From assembly GCA_002306945.1 (NCBI GenBank), contig DBTH01000019.1, forward strand, positions 1 to 7,228: a stretch of DNA of 7,228 bases. The letters run 5' to 3'. This document shows, piece by piece, positions 1-6,789 of this stretch (position 1 is its first letter; every line of letters starts with the position of its first letter). This DNA is from Methylacidiphilaceae bacterium UBA1321 (GTDB lineage: Bacteria; Verrucomicrobiota; Verrucomicrobiia; Methylacidiphilales; UBA1321). Both the position numbers and the translations under genes were made by a program. The notes beneath the pieces are model-generated. The model had not been told where the DNA came from, did not search any database, and worked only from the letters and a program-made list of their open reading frames with translations.

Positions 1-185
1 GGGGAAGCGGCGGGTGTGGCGGTGTTTTCGGAGTCGGAGGAGACGGGACTGCCGATGACGTTTTCCTGGGCGTGTTTAATGGCGGCGGTCAGGGATTCTT
101 CCTGCCGGAAAACGCCGTTGGGGCCGAAGTTGAGGATGAGGAAAAAGAGGACGAGTGCGACAATGGCAACGAGCAGTAATTTCAT
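1..185 (-). CDS. Partial small membrane-anchored or secreted protein, function unknown
   Basis: This is the first 61 codons of a gene that reads leftward and leaves the window. The ATG is at 185-183, with an in-frame TGA three codons upstream and a GAGGAG ribosome-binding sequence at 193-188, only 2 nt from the ATG. The protein begins with Met-Lys and then an uninterrupted hydrophobic run at about residues 3-19 (LLLVAIVALVLFFLIL), which is a signal anchor or an uncleaved signal peptide. No lipobox Cys is seen. After it comes a polar, Ser/Thr/Ala/Pro-rich stretch with a short helix-like part (EESLTAAIKHAQENV) at about 29-43. It lies downstream of gmhA on the same strand, 109 bp away, so co-transcription is possible but not shown. 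I do not recognise the family, and the C-terminal part is missing. Confidence 0.7.
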   Translation of the reverse strand, partial: MKLLLVAIVALVLFFLILNFGPNGVFRQEESLTAAIKHAQENVIGSPVSSDSENTATPAAS

Positions 186-217
186 GGCTCCTCAATCAGT
201 AGTGACAAGATCCGGCA

Positions 218-245
218 CCGTCCGCAGCGGGTGGCAGGCGGACGG
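218..245 (-). repeat. Inverted repeat (hairpin) between gmhA and the small-protein gene
   Basis: CCGTCCGC at 218-225 is the exact reverse complement of GCGGACGG at 238-245, leaving a 12-nt loop. An outer GCACC (215-219) and GGTGC (250-254) could add to or compete with this stem. No U-run follows on the minus strand, so it does not look like a classical intrinsic terminator. It could attenuate or stabilise the transcript between gmhA and the downstream gene. Confidence 0.4.
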
Positions 246-294
246 CGGCGGTGCGTGCAACGGAGTTAAAGTGTGCGGGCGAAGCGACACGGGT

Positions 295-867
295 TTATTT
301 GCTGAATTCGATTTCTACCGCTTCGAGGATGGTGTGCATGACCCAGGTGTGAATTTCCTGAACGCGGGCGCCGTTTTTGGCGGGGACGATCCATTCGATG
401 TCGGCGAGGCCTTTACACTTGCCGCCGTCTTTTCCGGCGAGGTTGATCGTGAAGAGTTTGGCGCGCTTGGCGGCTTCGATGGCGAGGAAGATGTTGCTGG
501 AATTGCCGCTGGTGCTGAAGGTGACGAGGATGTCGCCGGGTTTGCCGAGGCCTTCTATCTGGCGGACGAAAACCTGGTCGTAGCCGAAATCGTTGCTGAT
601 GCAGGTGACGGCGGTGACGTCGGCGGCGAGGCTGATGCCGGGCAGGGAGGGACGGTTGGTACGGTAACGACCGACGAGTTCCTCGGCCATGTGAAGGGCG
701 TCGGCGGCGCTGCCACCGTTACCGGCGGTGAGGATTTTGTTGCCGTTGCGCAGGGCTTTGACGACAGCCTGGGCCATCTGTTCGACGACAGCGATCCCGG
801 CGCGGGAAGCTTCCACGGTTTGGAGTAATTCGCTATATTGGGCCTCTACCATTGACGTGAAGTTCAT
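295..867 (-). CDS. gmhA: Sedoheptulose-7-phosphate isomerase (SIS domain, GmhA family)
   Basis: A 190-residue SIS-domain protein, close to the usual GmhA length of about 190-195. The family converts D-sedoheptulose 7-phosphate to D-glycero-D-manno-heptose 7-phosphate, the first step of ADP-heptose synthesis for LPS core, in the cytoplasm. The sequence shows the phosphosugar-binding motif GNGGSAADALHMAEELVGR (49-67), a second SIS motif with STSGNSSN (118-125), and the four residues that bind zinc in GmhA: His59, Glu63, Gln170 and His178. These have the same spacing as E. coli His61, Glu65, Gln172 and His180. Their presence favours GmhA over the related DiaA, which lacks catalysis. The ATG at 867 has no clear Shine-Dalgarno sequence, and Met6 (ATG at 852) is an alternative start. 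The gene is divergent from the LPS export permease, consistent with an envelope role. Activity is inferred from conserved residues. Confidence 0.9.
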   Translation of the reverse strand: MNFTSMVEAQYSELLQTVEASRAGIAVVEQMAQAVVKALRNGNKILTAGNGGSAADALHMAEELVGRYRTNRPSLPGISLAADVTAVTCISNDFGYDQVFVRQIEGLGKPGDILVTFSTSGNSSNIFLAIEAAKRAKLFTINLAGKDGGKCKGLADIEWIVPAKNGARVQEIHTWVMHTILEAVEIEFSK

Positions 868-947
868 AAGTTTCTATTAGAGTGTGACTATAAATTGTTT
901 CAAATAAAGAATTAAAACGTAGACTAGGCAAGCGTCCGCACTGTGTC
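868..947. promoter_or_regulatory. Divergent promoter region between gmhA and the LptG-like gene
   Basis: This 80-bp gap between two divergently read genes is distinctly AT-rich compared with its surroundings. On the minus strand, toward gmhA, a TTGCCT box (931-926) sits 17 nt from TTTATT (908-903), each matching 4 of 6 sigma-70 consensus positions. A TATAGT (892-887) is a better -10 but lacks a good -35. On the plus strand the candidates are weaker (TTGTTT at 895-900, TAGACT at 920-925, 19 nt apart). No operator-like palindrome was seen. The region almost certainly holds both promoters; the exact boxes are uncertain. Confidence 0.4.
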
Positions 948-2189
948 ATGAAGATTTTTTTCCGTTATCTGCTGATGGAACTGCTCCAGCCGTTCCTGTT
1001 TTGCATCATCGCGTGCAGTACGCTCTGGATCGTGGCGGATCTGTTCGGCAGCCTGGACGATTTCTACGAGAACAAGGCGCCGATCGGCATGATCCTGACC
1101 TACTACGCGGCGCAATTCCCGCGCCTGATGGTGGATGTGTTGCCGGTGGCGATGCTCTTCGCTTCATTGTATGCGTTGCTGGTGTTGACCAAGCGCAACG
1201 AATTGACCGCGTTGCAAGCCGGGGGCCTGAGCAGCCTGCAACTGTTCTCTCCGTTCATTTTCATGGCGTTCGTGGTGAGCGCGATCTTGTTCTACGACGT
1301 GAGTTGGCCAGCGACCAAGGCGGAGGCGCGCCGCGCCGCGATCATGAAGCAGCTCAAGAACCAGCGCCAGGACAGCCGTTTTGTCCGCGGACTGGTCTAC
1401 GTCGATCAGAAAAAAAACCGCGTCTGGTATTTGCGCCAGTTGAACCTCGCCAGCGGCCAGGCTGAGGATGTCGAACTGCTCCAGCGCGACGAGCAGGGTC
1501 ACGACGTGGAAAAGTATTTCGCCCGTTACGCCGAGTACACCGGTGGCTACTGGCGGCTGCGCAATGTGCACAAGAATTATTACAGTCTTCAGGGCGACAT
1601 CACGCGGCAGGAAAACATGGAGACCGTCGATCTCAACGATTACACGATGTCGCCCTCCGACCTGATCTTCACCCAGTCGAAACCGTCCGAGTTGACTCTC
1701 AGCGAATTGGGCCGCTATCTGGAGGATTCGGTCGGCCAGAGTCCGACGCGGCTCGCTCCGTACCGCACGCAGTACCATTACCTCTTTGCCTACCCGATGA
1801 GCGTGCTGGTGCTGCTCGGGTTCGCCCTGGCCCTCGGCACCAAGCCGGGACGCGGCGGCCCGGCCAGCGGGGTGTTCAATGCGATTTTCATCCTGCTCGG
1901 ATATCTCTTCGTCATGCAATTTTTCACAGCGATGGGCCGGGGCAATCGTTTGTCGGCGTTTGTTTCGGTATGGCTCTGTCCGCTGTTCTTCGGCGCGGTT
2001 GCGTTGGGGATGATGGGTTACCGTTTCGGCTGGCTCTGGCACTTGCAACGCCGCCTCAAGGGCGCGCATCCGACCCGCGCTGCAGCGAGCGATTCGATGA
2101 GCGACACGCACGCGCGCGATTTGCGCCTGAAGGGATTGCGGCTTATGCTCGATAAGATCACCCGCCAAAATCAACCCCCCACCCGATGA
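948..2189 (+). CDS. lptG: LPS export permease, LptF/LptG (YjgP/YjgQ) family, LptG-like
   Basis: A 413-residue inner-membrane protein with the LptF/LptG layout: three N-terminal membrane segments (about 13-34, 63-80, 101-119), a large hydrophilic periplasmic domain (about 121-277, with beta-rich stretches such as NRVWYLRQLNL), then three C-terminal segments (about 279-297, 308-328, 340-360). In the family, LptF and LptG form the heterodimer that, with the ATPase LptB, extracts LPS from the inner membrane and passes it to LptC/LptA. The region LTKRNELTALQAGGLS (79-95) matches the conserved cytoplasmic coupling area that contacts LptB. The N-terminal third resembles LptG more than LptF, but this split is tentative. 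The basic tail from about 361 to the end, some 50 residues, is longer than in the E. coli proteins (about 360-366 residues in total). No Shine-Dalgarno is evident before the ATG. The stop overlaps the start of the next gene by 4 bp. Confidence 0.88.
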   Translation: MKIFFRYLLMELLQPFLFCIIACSTLWIVADLFGSLDDFYENKAPIGMILTYYAAQFPRLMVDVLPVAMLFASLYALLVLTKRNELTALQAGGLSSLQLFSPFIFMAFVVSAILFYDVSWPATKAEARRAAIMKQLKNQRQDSRFVRGLVYVDQKKNRVWYLRQLNLASGQAEDVELLQRDEQGHDVEKYFARYAEYTGGYWRLRNVHKNYYSLQGDITRQENMETVDLNDYTMSPSDLIFTQSKPSELTLSELGRYLEDSVGQSPTRLAPYRTQYHYLFAYPMSVLVLLGFALALGTKPGRGGPASGVFNAIFILLGYLFVMQFFTAMGRGNRLSAFVSVWLCPLFFGAVALGMMGYRFGWLWHLQRRLKGAHPTRAAASDSMSDTHARDLRLKGLRLMLDKITRQNQPPTR

Positions 2190-2650
2190 AAAAACCACTC
2201 GCCGAAGGATCGAAAGCCCCCGCGTTGCGTGCACCAACCCAGGACGGCTCCATCGTGAAGCTCTCCGATTACGCCGGAAAAACCGTCGTGCTCTATTTCT
2301 ACCCGAAAGACAGCACGCCCGGTTGCACTGTGGAGGCGTGTTCCTTCCGCGATTCGAATGCGACGATTTTGAAAAAAGGCGCGGTCGTGCTCGGCGTCAG
2401 TGTCGATCCGGTCAAGGCGCATGAGAAGTTCGCGCTGAAGAATTCCATTCCATTTCCGTTGCTCTCCGACGGGGACAAGAAAATCGTCGAAGCTTACGGC
2501 GTCTGGGTGGAAAAAAGTCTTTACGGCCGCAAGTTCATGGGCATCGAACGCACGACTTTCATCATCGGCCCCGATGGCGTGATTCGTAAAATCTTCCGCA
2601 AGGTCAAACCCGCCATCCACGTCGCCGAAGTTCTCGAAGCCTTGTCATGA
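2186..2650 (+). CDS. bcp: Thiol peroxidase, Bcp/PrxQ-type peroxiredoxin
   Basis: A 154-residue cytoplasmic peroxiredoxin of normal length for the Bcp/PrxQ family, which reduces H2O2 and organic hydroperoxides with electrons from thioredoxin. The active-site signature PKDSTPGCTVEACSFRD (40-56) has Pro40, Thr44 and the peroxidatic Cys47. The resolving Cys52 lies five residues on, the spacing of atypical 2-Cys PrxQ enzymes (E. coli Bcp Cys45/Cys50). Arg122 in GIERTTF is the conserved active-site arginine that polarises the peroxidatic Cys. GVSVDPVKAHEKF (70-82) and FPLLSDGDK (90-98) are typical family blocks. The ATG sits in the ATGA overlap with the stop of the upstream permease and has no Shine-Dalgarno of its own, so translational coupling is likely. 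The functional link to LPS export is not obvious; it may simply be shared transcription. Confidence 0.95.
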   Translation: MKKPLAEGSKAPALRAPTQDGSIVKLSDYAGKTVVLYFYPKDSTPGCTVEACSFRDSNATILKKGAVVLGVSVDPVKAHEKFALKNSIPFPLLSDGDKKIVEAYGVWVEKSLYGRKFMGIERTTFIIGPDGVIRKIFRKVKPAIHVAEVLEALS

Positions 2651-2792
2651 AACTTGGAGGACTCCGTCCTCCAAACCTCCTGCTTAAGCAGCGTGACGCT
2701 GCACCCAGTTACGCTTCGCCACAAGTGCTTCTCCTGTCTAAAGGAAATCATACCCTTTAGCGGGGGTGTGGGGGCAACGCCCCCAAGCATCA
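2651..2792. repeat. Cluster of four inverted repeats filling a convergent intergenic gap
   Basis: The gap between the converging stops of bcp and the glycosyltransferase-PHP gene contains four stems. TTGGAGGAC/GTCCTCCAA spans 2654-2674 (9 bp, 3-nt loop). A 12-bp palindrome at 2680-2691 overlaps GCAGCGT/ACGCTGC at 2688-2702 (7 bp, 1-nt centre), so GCAG at 2688-2691 can pair with either neighbour. CTAAAGG/CCTTTAG spans 2738-2760 (7 bp, 9-nt loop). TGGGGGC/GCCCCCA spans 2769-2785 (7 bp, 3-nt loop). The ends themselves are imperfect inverted repeats (ACTTGGAGG at 2652-2660, CCCCCAAGC at 2780-2788, 7 of 9 matching). No T-run follows a stem on either strand. It could be a REP/MITE-like repeat or a pair of bidirectional transcript ends. 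Confidence 0.6.
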
Positions 2793-4820
2793 TCAGGCAA
2801 CGCCGGGGAGGAGACCGGGATCGTCGTCGCTGTTGCTGGAGGGGAAATCGAGCAGCGAGGCCACGGTGGGATTATCGGTAGCGGGATCATCCGCGAGTTC
2901 GAGTCCGAAACGGTGATCGCGATAGAGCGTGATCGAAACATCGCGGTTGATGCGGATGCATTCCTTGATGGCTTCGGGATCTTTTTCGCTCCAGAGAACG
3001 GTTTTCCACGAGTGGATATGTTTGGGCTTGTGGAAATCGCTATTGGCGACGAAGGGTAGCCGTTTGAGACCGACGGGGTTGAAGATGTCATCGCGATTGG
3101 CGATTTCCCACGCATCGAGGAGCGGGGCGTATTCGTCCTGATTTTCCCAGAGATAGAGCGTGTCCTTGCCCCAGACACTGCGCATCTTGTGGGGGTGGGA
3201 AGCGATGGCGAGACCGCCCTGGGCGTGGATTTCGCCGATGGTGGTTTTGAGATCGAGCGAAGGATTGATCGGTTCCTTCAAATCAACTCCGAGCAGGTGG
3301 GTGGAAGTTTTGGAAGTGAGCCCGTCCTTGTTGAACTCGATGCCGGTCATCAGGATGAGATCGTATTTTTTCCACGCGCGGTTTTTCTCTTTTTCAATCG
3401 CGGCGAAATAATCGTTCACTTCGCTCGGGGGGATCACCAGCCCGGTGAGATTGACCAATTTGCCGAGAAGCCGCTTGGGATCGCAGAGGTGGTCGGTGAT
3501 GCAGAGGGCGTCGAAACCGCGCTGGCCGTAGAAATCGACCATCTCGCCAATGGTCAATTTTCCGTCGGAAAAAGTGGTGTGCGTGTGGAGATCGCAGATG
3601 AGGAGTTTGTGCTGGCTGCGGCTGGATTCGGCGTGCGGTTGGAACGCGGAGGGCGCGGCGTGGGGTTGTTGGGCGCGCAGGATTTCGCCGGGTTCGGCGG
3701 GAACGTTGGTGGGGACGGACTGGTCGAGCAGGAAGCGGGCGATCTGGAGCGAACTGTCAGGTCTGCTGATGGAGGTGATGTTTTTCCGCCAGAGATTCCA
3801 GAGTTGGAAATTATTGTCGAAAGCGCGTTCGGCCCAGGAGACGATTTCCTTGGGTTTTTCGGAAAGGGCTCCGGCGTTGTTGCGGCGGATGAGTTCGTAG
3901 TTGCCCTCTTCCTGGCCGGGAACGACCTGGTTGACGATGATGGGGATTTTACCGGCGATGGCTTCCTGAATGGTGGCGCCTCCCGCCTTGGTGATGAGCA
4001 GGTGATGAGTCATCATCAACTTCGGCATCTGGTTGGTCCAACCGATGACTCGGGCGCGGTCTTCGGCGTCGGCGGTAATCTGGATGGCGGTCTGGCGGAG
4101 TTTTTCGTCGCGGCCAACGGCGATGGTCAATTCCCAGTCTTCGTGTTCAAGCAACTTTTCGATGACGCTGGGGGCTTTTTTCTTGCCGGAATTGATCAGA
4201 TAGAGAATGCGCGGGTGACCACCGGTGGCGAGGTCGGGAGGTGAATAACTTTCGACCGGATTGGCGAAGTCGAGCTGGACGGGGAAGCCGAGTACCTTGA
4301 GCTTGTCGTCGGCGACACCGGCTTGCCGCAGAACCTGCGCGGTTTCGTCATTGGGGACGATGAAGAAGTCGCTGTTGGTGCGGTACCAGAGCGAATTGAC
4401 CGAGATCGAATCGAAGACGACGGTGACGTGGGAGAAATGGCGGGGGCGGTTCTTGTAGATTTCCTCGATCAGGAAGTTATAGATCGGGTAGGTGCAGACG
4501 ACGGTGTCGGGCTGGCCTTCTACAAGCAATTCCTCCATAGCCTTTTGCATTCGGGCCAGGGAGGTGAGATTGGCTTCGACGATGTGTGTGTTATTGACGA
4601 GATTATAGAAACCCTGCCAGAGCTTTGGGGTGCGGTTGATGGCGGTGATGTAGGCTTTGCGCATCAGATCGTTGAACCGTCCGTAGCAGGAATCGAAGAG
4701 ATCGATGATTTCGACCTGGGTATCTTCCTCGCTGAGGAATTCGATCCCGTCGCGGATATTGCGAGCCGCGGTGTTGTGACCTTCGCCAAAGCCGGCCGTA
4801 AAGATCAGGATACGCTTCAC
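2793..4820 (-). CDS. Fusion of an MGDG-synthase/MurG-like glycosyltransferase and a PHP phosphoesterase domain
   Basis: A 675-residue protein counted from GTG at 4820. Residues 1-367 resemble the GT28-type processive lipid glycosyltransferases (MGDG synthase, UgtP): an N-terminal GFGEGHNTAAR loop (10-20), an MGDG-synthase-like acceptor half, and the donor-sugar site with KAGGATIQEAIAGK (278-291) and VPGQEEGN (300-307). A Pro/Ala/Gln/His-rich linker (about 368-404) joins a complete PHP domain (about 405-645). Its metal ligands are visible: Asp410-x-His412-x-His414, TDH (442-444), Glu495, His508, SHPH (541-544) and NSDFH (593-597). The first half presumably moves a sugar onto a membrane lipid; the second should hydrolyse a phosphoester. 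Substrates are unknown. The start is uncertain: an in-frame GTG at 4958 preceded by GGAGG would add 46 residues, but those are AT-rich and unlike the family, which begins at MKRILIFTAG. No Shine-Dalgarno precedes 4820. Confidence 0.88.
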   Translation of the reverse strand: MKRILIFTAGFGEGHNTAARNIRDGIEFLSEEDTQVEIIDLFDSCYGRFNDLMRKAYITAINRTPKLWQGFYNLVNNTHIVEANLTSLARMQKAMEELLVEGQPDTVVCTYPIYNFLIEEIYKNRPRHFSHVTVVFDSISVNSLWYRTNSDFFIVPNDETAQVLRQAGVADDKLKVLGFPVQLDFANPVESYSPPDLATGGHPRILYLINSGKKKAPSVIEKLLEHEDWELTIAVGRDEKLRQTAIQITADAEDRARVIGWTNQMPKLMMTHHLLITKAGGATIQEAIAGKIPIIVNQVVPGQEEGNYELIRRNNAGALSEKPKEIVSWAERAFDNNFQLWNLWRKNITSISRPDSSLQIARFLLDQSVPTNVPAEPGEILRAQQPHAAPSAFQPHAESSRSQHKLLICDLHTHTTFSDGKLTIGEMVDFYGQRGFDALCITDHLCDPKRLLGKLVNLTGLVIPPSEVNDYFAAIEKEKNRAWKKYDLILMTGIEFNKDGLTSKTSTHLLGVDLKEPINPSLDLKTTIGEIHAQGGLAIASHPHKMRSVWGKDTLYLWENQDEYAPLLDAWEIANRDDIFNPVGLKRLPFVANSDFHKPKHIHSWKTVLWSEKDPEAIKECIRINRDVSITLYRDHRFGLELADDPATDNPTVASLLDFPSSNSDDDPGLLPGVA

Positions 4821-4826
4821 ACGGAT

Positions 4827-4847
4827 GTGAATAACTCGTGAACAACT
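4827..4847. repeat. Tandem 10-bp direct repeat, 11-bp period
   Basis: GTGAATAACT (4827-4836) and GTGAACAACT (4838-4847) differ at one position and lie 11 bp apart, about one helical turn, so the same face of the DNA would be presented twice. They sit just upstream of the GTG at 4820. Both begin with GTGAA, the same pentamer that forms each half of the palindrome at 4947-4958. This suggests binding sites for one regulator, but it is an inference from spacing and similarity only. Confidence 0.45.
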
Positions 4848-4946
4848 ATTACACAAGCTTGGAGATGTTACAGTTGCGTAACGGAAGAGTGGCCGTTTCT
4901 TGACGTAAATAGCATTTGGGTGAGGAGATAAAATAGTTATTAAAAT

Positions 4947-4958
4947 GTGAAATTTCAC
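4947..4958. promoter_or_regulatory. Perfect 12-bp palindrome GTGAAATTTCAC, candidate operator
   Basis: The 12 bases are identical on both strands. The site lies 3 bp past the candidate -10 TATTAA for the permease (4938-4943), where a repressor would cover the transcription start, and 38 bp before the permease ATG. On the minus strand its last three bases form the alternative GTG start of the fusion gene. A dimeric helix-turn-helix regulator is the natural reader of such a site; no regulator gene is visible in the window. Confidence 0.45.
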
Positions 4959-4996
4959 TCGCCCTCCGGCAGATTCTTTTCAGACTGACGCCTCGC

Positions 4997-6700
4997 ATGG
5001 CTGAGGTTGAAAACAACGCGGAAGAACCGTTGCGCCGTTGGCGCTGGATGGATCTGGTCGTTTTTGTTTTTCTGGCCGGTCTTTTTTACGGGATCATCGC
5101 GGTGGCGCAGGAATGGAAGGTTGATTCGCATCATGTGGCCGAGATTCATCTCTCGCTTTGGGCGTTGCCGCAGTACACGCTTTTCACGTTGTCGCGCGGG
5201 CTGATCGCGTTTCTGTTTTCGCTGACGTTCGGTATTTTTTACGCCTACTGGGCCTATTACGACAAAGCGGCAGCGAAGTTTCTTTTACCGCTGCTCGACA
5301 TTTTGCAAAGCATCCCGGTGCTCGGTTTTCTGCCGGGGCTGGTGCTGGCGTTGGTGGGGCTGTTCCCGCACAGCAACGTCGGGTTGGAACTGGCTTGTGT
5401 GCTGATGATCTTTACGGCGCAGGCGTGGAACCTCGCGTTCAGCTTTTACGATTCCCTGCGCAACATTCCACCCGACTTGCGTTCGTTGACGGAGGTCTAC
5501 GGGTTCAACCGCTGGCAGCGTTTTTTCTTCCTCGAATTGCCCGCAGGCGCGAAGGGGCTCGTCTACAATAGTATGTTGTCGGTGGCGGCGGGCTGGTTCT
5601 TCATCACGGTCAATGAATCATTCGTTTTGGGCGAGGACAGTTTCCGGTTGCCGGGGCTGGGTTCCTACATGGCGCTGGCGATGTCGGAGGGCAACGTCGT
5701 GGCGCAGATTGCGGGGATCGTCGCCATGATCCTGATGATTGTGGCGCTGGATCAGTTGGTATGGCGGCCGCTGGTGGTGTGGTCGCAGAAATTCAAGTTT
5801 GAGGACACGCAAATGGGCGAGCCGGAGTATTCGCGCCTGCTGGAGTGGATGGGGCAATCGCATGTCGTCCAGGCGGTGCTTGACCGGCTTTGGCACCGGC
5901 GTCATTTCCATCCGAAGCTGCCCAAGGCGAACGTTGCGAAATTGCCGCCATGGGTCGGGGTGTGGAGTTACCGTTTGTTTTTGACCGCGGGATTGGTGGG
6001 CGCGGTGTACCTGTCGGCGCAACTAGCCCTGCTCATGTCGAAGGTGTCAGTGGCGGAGTGGGCGCGGATCATGCGCGATGCGCTGCTGACTTTCGCGCGT
6101 GTGAGCGCGGCGGTGGTGTTGAGCACATTGTGGACGGTGCCGGTCGGCATCTGGATCGGACTCAATCCGAAGTGGAACCGTATTTTGCAACCGGTCATTC
6201 AAGTGGCCGCGTCATTCCCCGCGCCGATGATTTATCCGGTAGTGGTGGGAGTGGTGTTGTGGATGCACGGCTCGCTCGAATGGGGTTCGGTGCTGCTGAT
6301 GATGCTGGGCACGCAATGGTACATCCTTTTCAACGTCGCTGCCGGGGCCAGCGCCATCCCGCAGGATTTGCTAGCGTGCGCGAAGCTGATGCGCATGAGC
6401 CGCTGGCAGACGTGGCGCAGCCTGCTGGTTCCGGCGGTGCTTCCGGCGCTGGTGACGGGCTGGATCACGGCTTCGGGCGGAGCGTGGAATGCGAGCATCG
6501 TTTCCGAATACGTGATGTACAAGAATCAACCGTTGGTGGCGACGGGGCTGGGCTCGCTGATTTTCCAGGCGACCGACAAGGAGAACTTCCCGGCGCTGGC
6601 CGGTGCGGTGTGCGTCATGGCCGTGGTGGTGGTGGCCCTCAATCGCAGCTTGTGGAAAAAACTCTATGCGATTGCCGACGACCGCTTCAAGACCGGCTGA
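4997..6700 (+). CDS. Two-domain ABC transporter permease, NitT/TauT type
   Basis: A 567-residue inner-membrane protein made of two fused binding-protein-dependent permease domains, so one chain supplies both membrane halves of the importer. Each half carries the cytoplasmic EAA loop that docks on the ATPase: residues 152-183 (containing EVYGFNRWQ, then LELP) and 450-484 (containing AKLMRMSRWQ, then LLVP). Hydrophobic segments lie at about 19-37, 62-86, 95-122, 130-149, 190-208 and 235-260 in the first half, and at about 323-347, 364-389, 403-424, 428-447, 480-495 and 533-549 in the second. ASGGAWNASIVSE (492-504) recalls the aliphatic sulfonate/nitrate/taurine (SsuC/TauC/NrtB) group. The second EAA loop has Arg466 where the first has the usual Gly169. 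An ATPase gene follows after 89 bp. The substrate is undetermined, and no clear Shine-Dalgarno precedes the ATG. Confidence 0.9.
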   Translation: MAEVENNAEEPLRRWRWMDLVVFVFLAGLFYGIIAVAQEWKVDSHHVAEIHLSLWALPQYTLFTLSRGLIAFLFSLTFGIFYAYWAYYDKAAAKFLLPLLDILQSIPVLGFLPGLVLALVGLFPHSNVGLELACVLMIFTAQAWNLAFSFYDSLRNIPPDLRSLTEVYGFNRWQRFFFLELPAGAKGLVYNSMLSVAAGWFFITVNESFVLGEDSFRLPGLGSYMALAMSEGNVVAQIAGIVAMILMIVALDQLVWRPLVVWSQKFKFEDTQMGEPEYSRLLEWMGQSHVVQAVLDRLWHRRHFHPKLPKANVAKLPPWVGVWSYRLFLTAGLVGAVYLSAQLALLMSKVSVAEWARIMRDALLTFARVSAAVVLSTLWTVPVGIWIGLNPKWNRILQPVIQVAASFPAPMIYPVVVGVVLWMHGSLEWGSVLLMMLGTQWYILFNVAAGASAIPQDLLACAKLMRMSRWQTWRSLLVPAVLPALVTGWITASGGAWNASIVSEYVMYKNQPLVATGLGSLIFQATDKENFPALAGAVCVMAVVVVALNRSLWKKLYAIADDRFKTG

Positions 6701-6789
6701 GTCCCTTTGCCAACCCGCCATCGCCGCCATCGAAAACTTTCCCTTTATAGAACCCGACTCACAGAATCCCATTCAACCCGGATGAAGTT

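Larger units (their letters stand above)
4821..4996. promoter_or_regulatory. Divergent regulatory region between the fusion gene and the ABC permease
   Basis: This AT-rich stretch separates two divergently read genes. Toward the permease a plausible promoter is TTGGGT (4916-4921) and TATTAA (4938-4943), 16 nt apart; a TTGACG box at 4900-4905 has no well-spaced -10. A small stem GTTAC/GTAAC (4867-4882, 6-nt loop) is also present. If the fusion protein really starts at 4958, the left part of this region would be coding, and GGAGG on the minus strand (4967-4963) would be its ribosome-binding site, 4 nt from the GTG. Confidence 0.4.

Noticed and set aside
16..828. Plus-strand 270-codon ORF antisense to gmhA and the small-protein gene
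   Set aside because: It overlies gmhA, whose motifs are unmistakable. The translation is Gly/Ala/Asp/Val-rich with no recognisable domain, typical of the antisense frame of GC-rich coding DNA.
1164..2237. Minus-strand 357-codon ORF antisense to the LptG-like gene
   Set aside because: It is rich in Arg, His and Gln without any domain and lies wholly opposite well-supported genes.
2769..2785. Intrinsic terminator for the glycosyltransferase-PHP gene
   Set aside because: The GC stem lies 7 nt past the stop and could end transcription, but on the minus strand it is followed by ACACCCCCGC rather than a U-run, so I list it only within the repeat cluster.
2654..2881. Small plus-strand ORF starting in the convergent intergenic gap
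   Set aside because: It runs through the hairpin cluster into the antisense of the PHP gene, has no ribosome-binding site, and its translation is dominated by Arg from the palindromic DNA.
3189..4244. Plus-strand 351-codon ORF antisense to the glycosyltransferase-PHP gene
   Set aside because: A Gly/Asp/Val-rich shadow translation of the same kind as at 16-828; the minus-strand frame has all the conserved motifs.
5890..6750. Plus-strand 286-codon ORF in another frame of the ABC permease
   Set aside because: It shares its DNA with the permease membrane segments and EAA loops, and its own translation has no membrane pattern or known motif.
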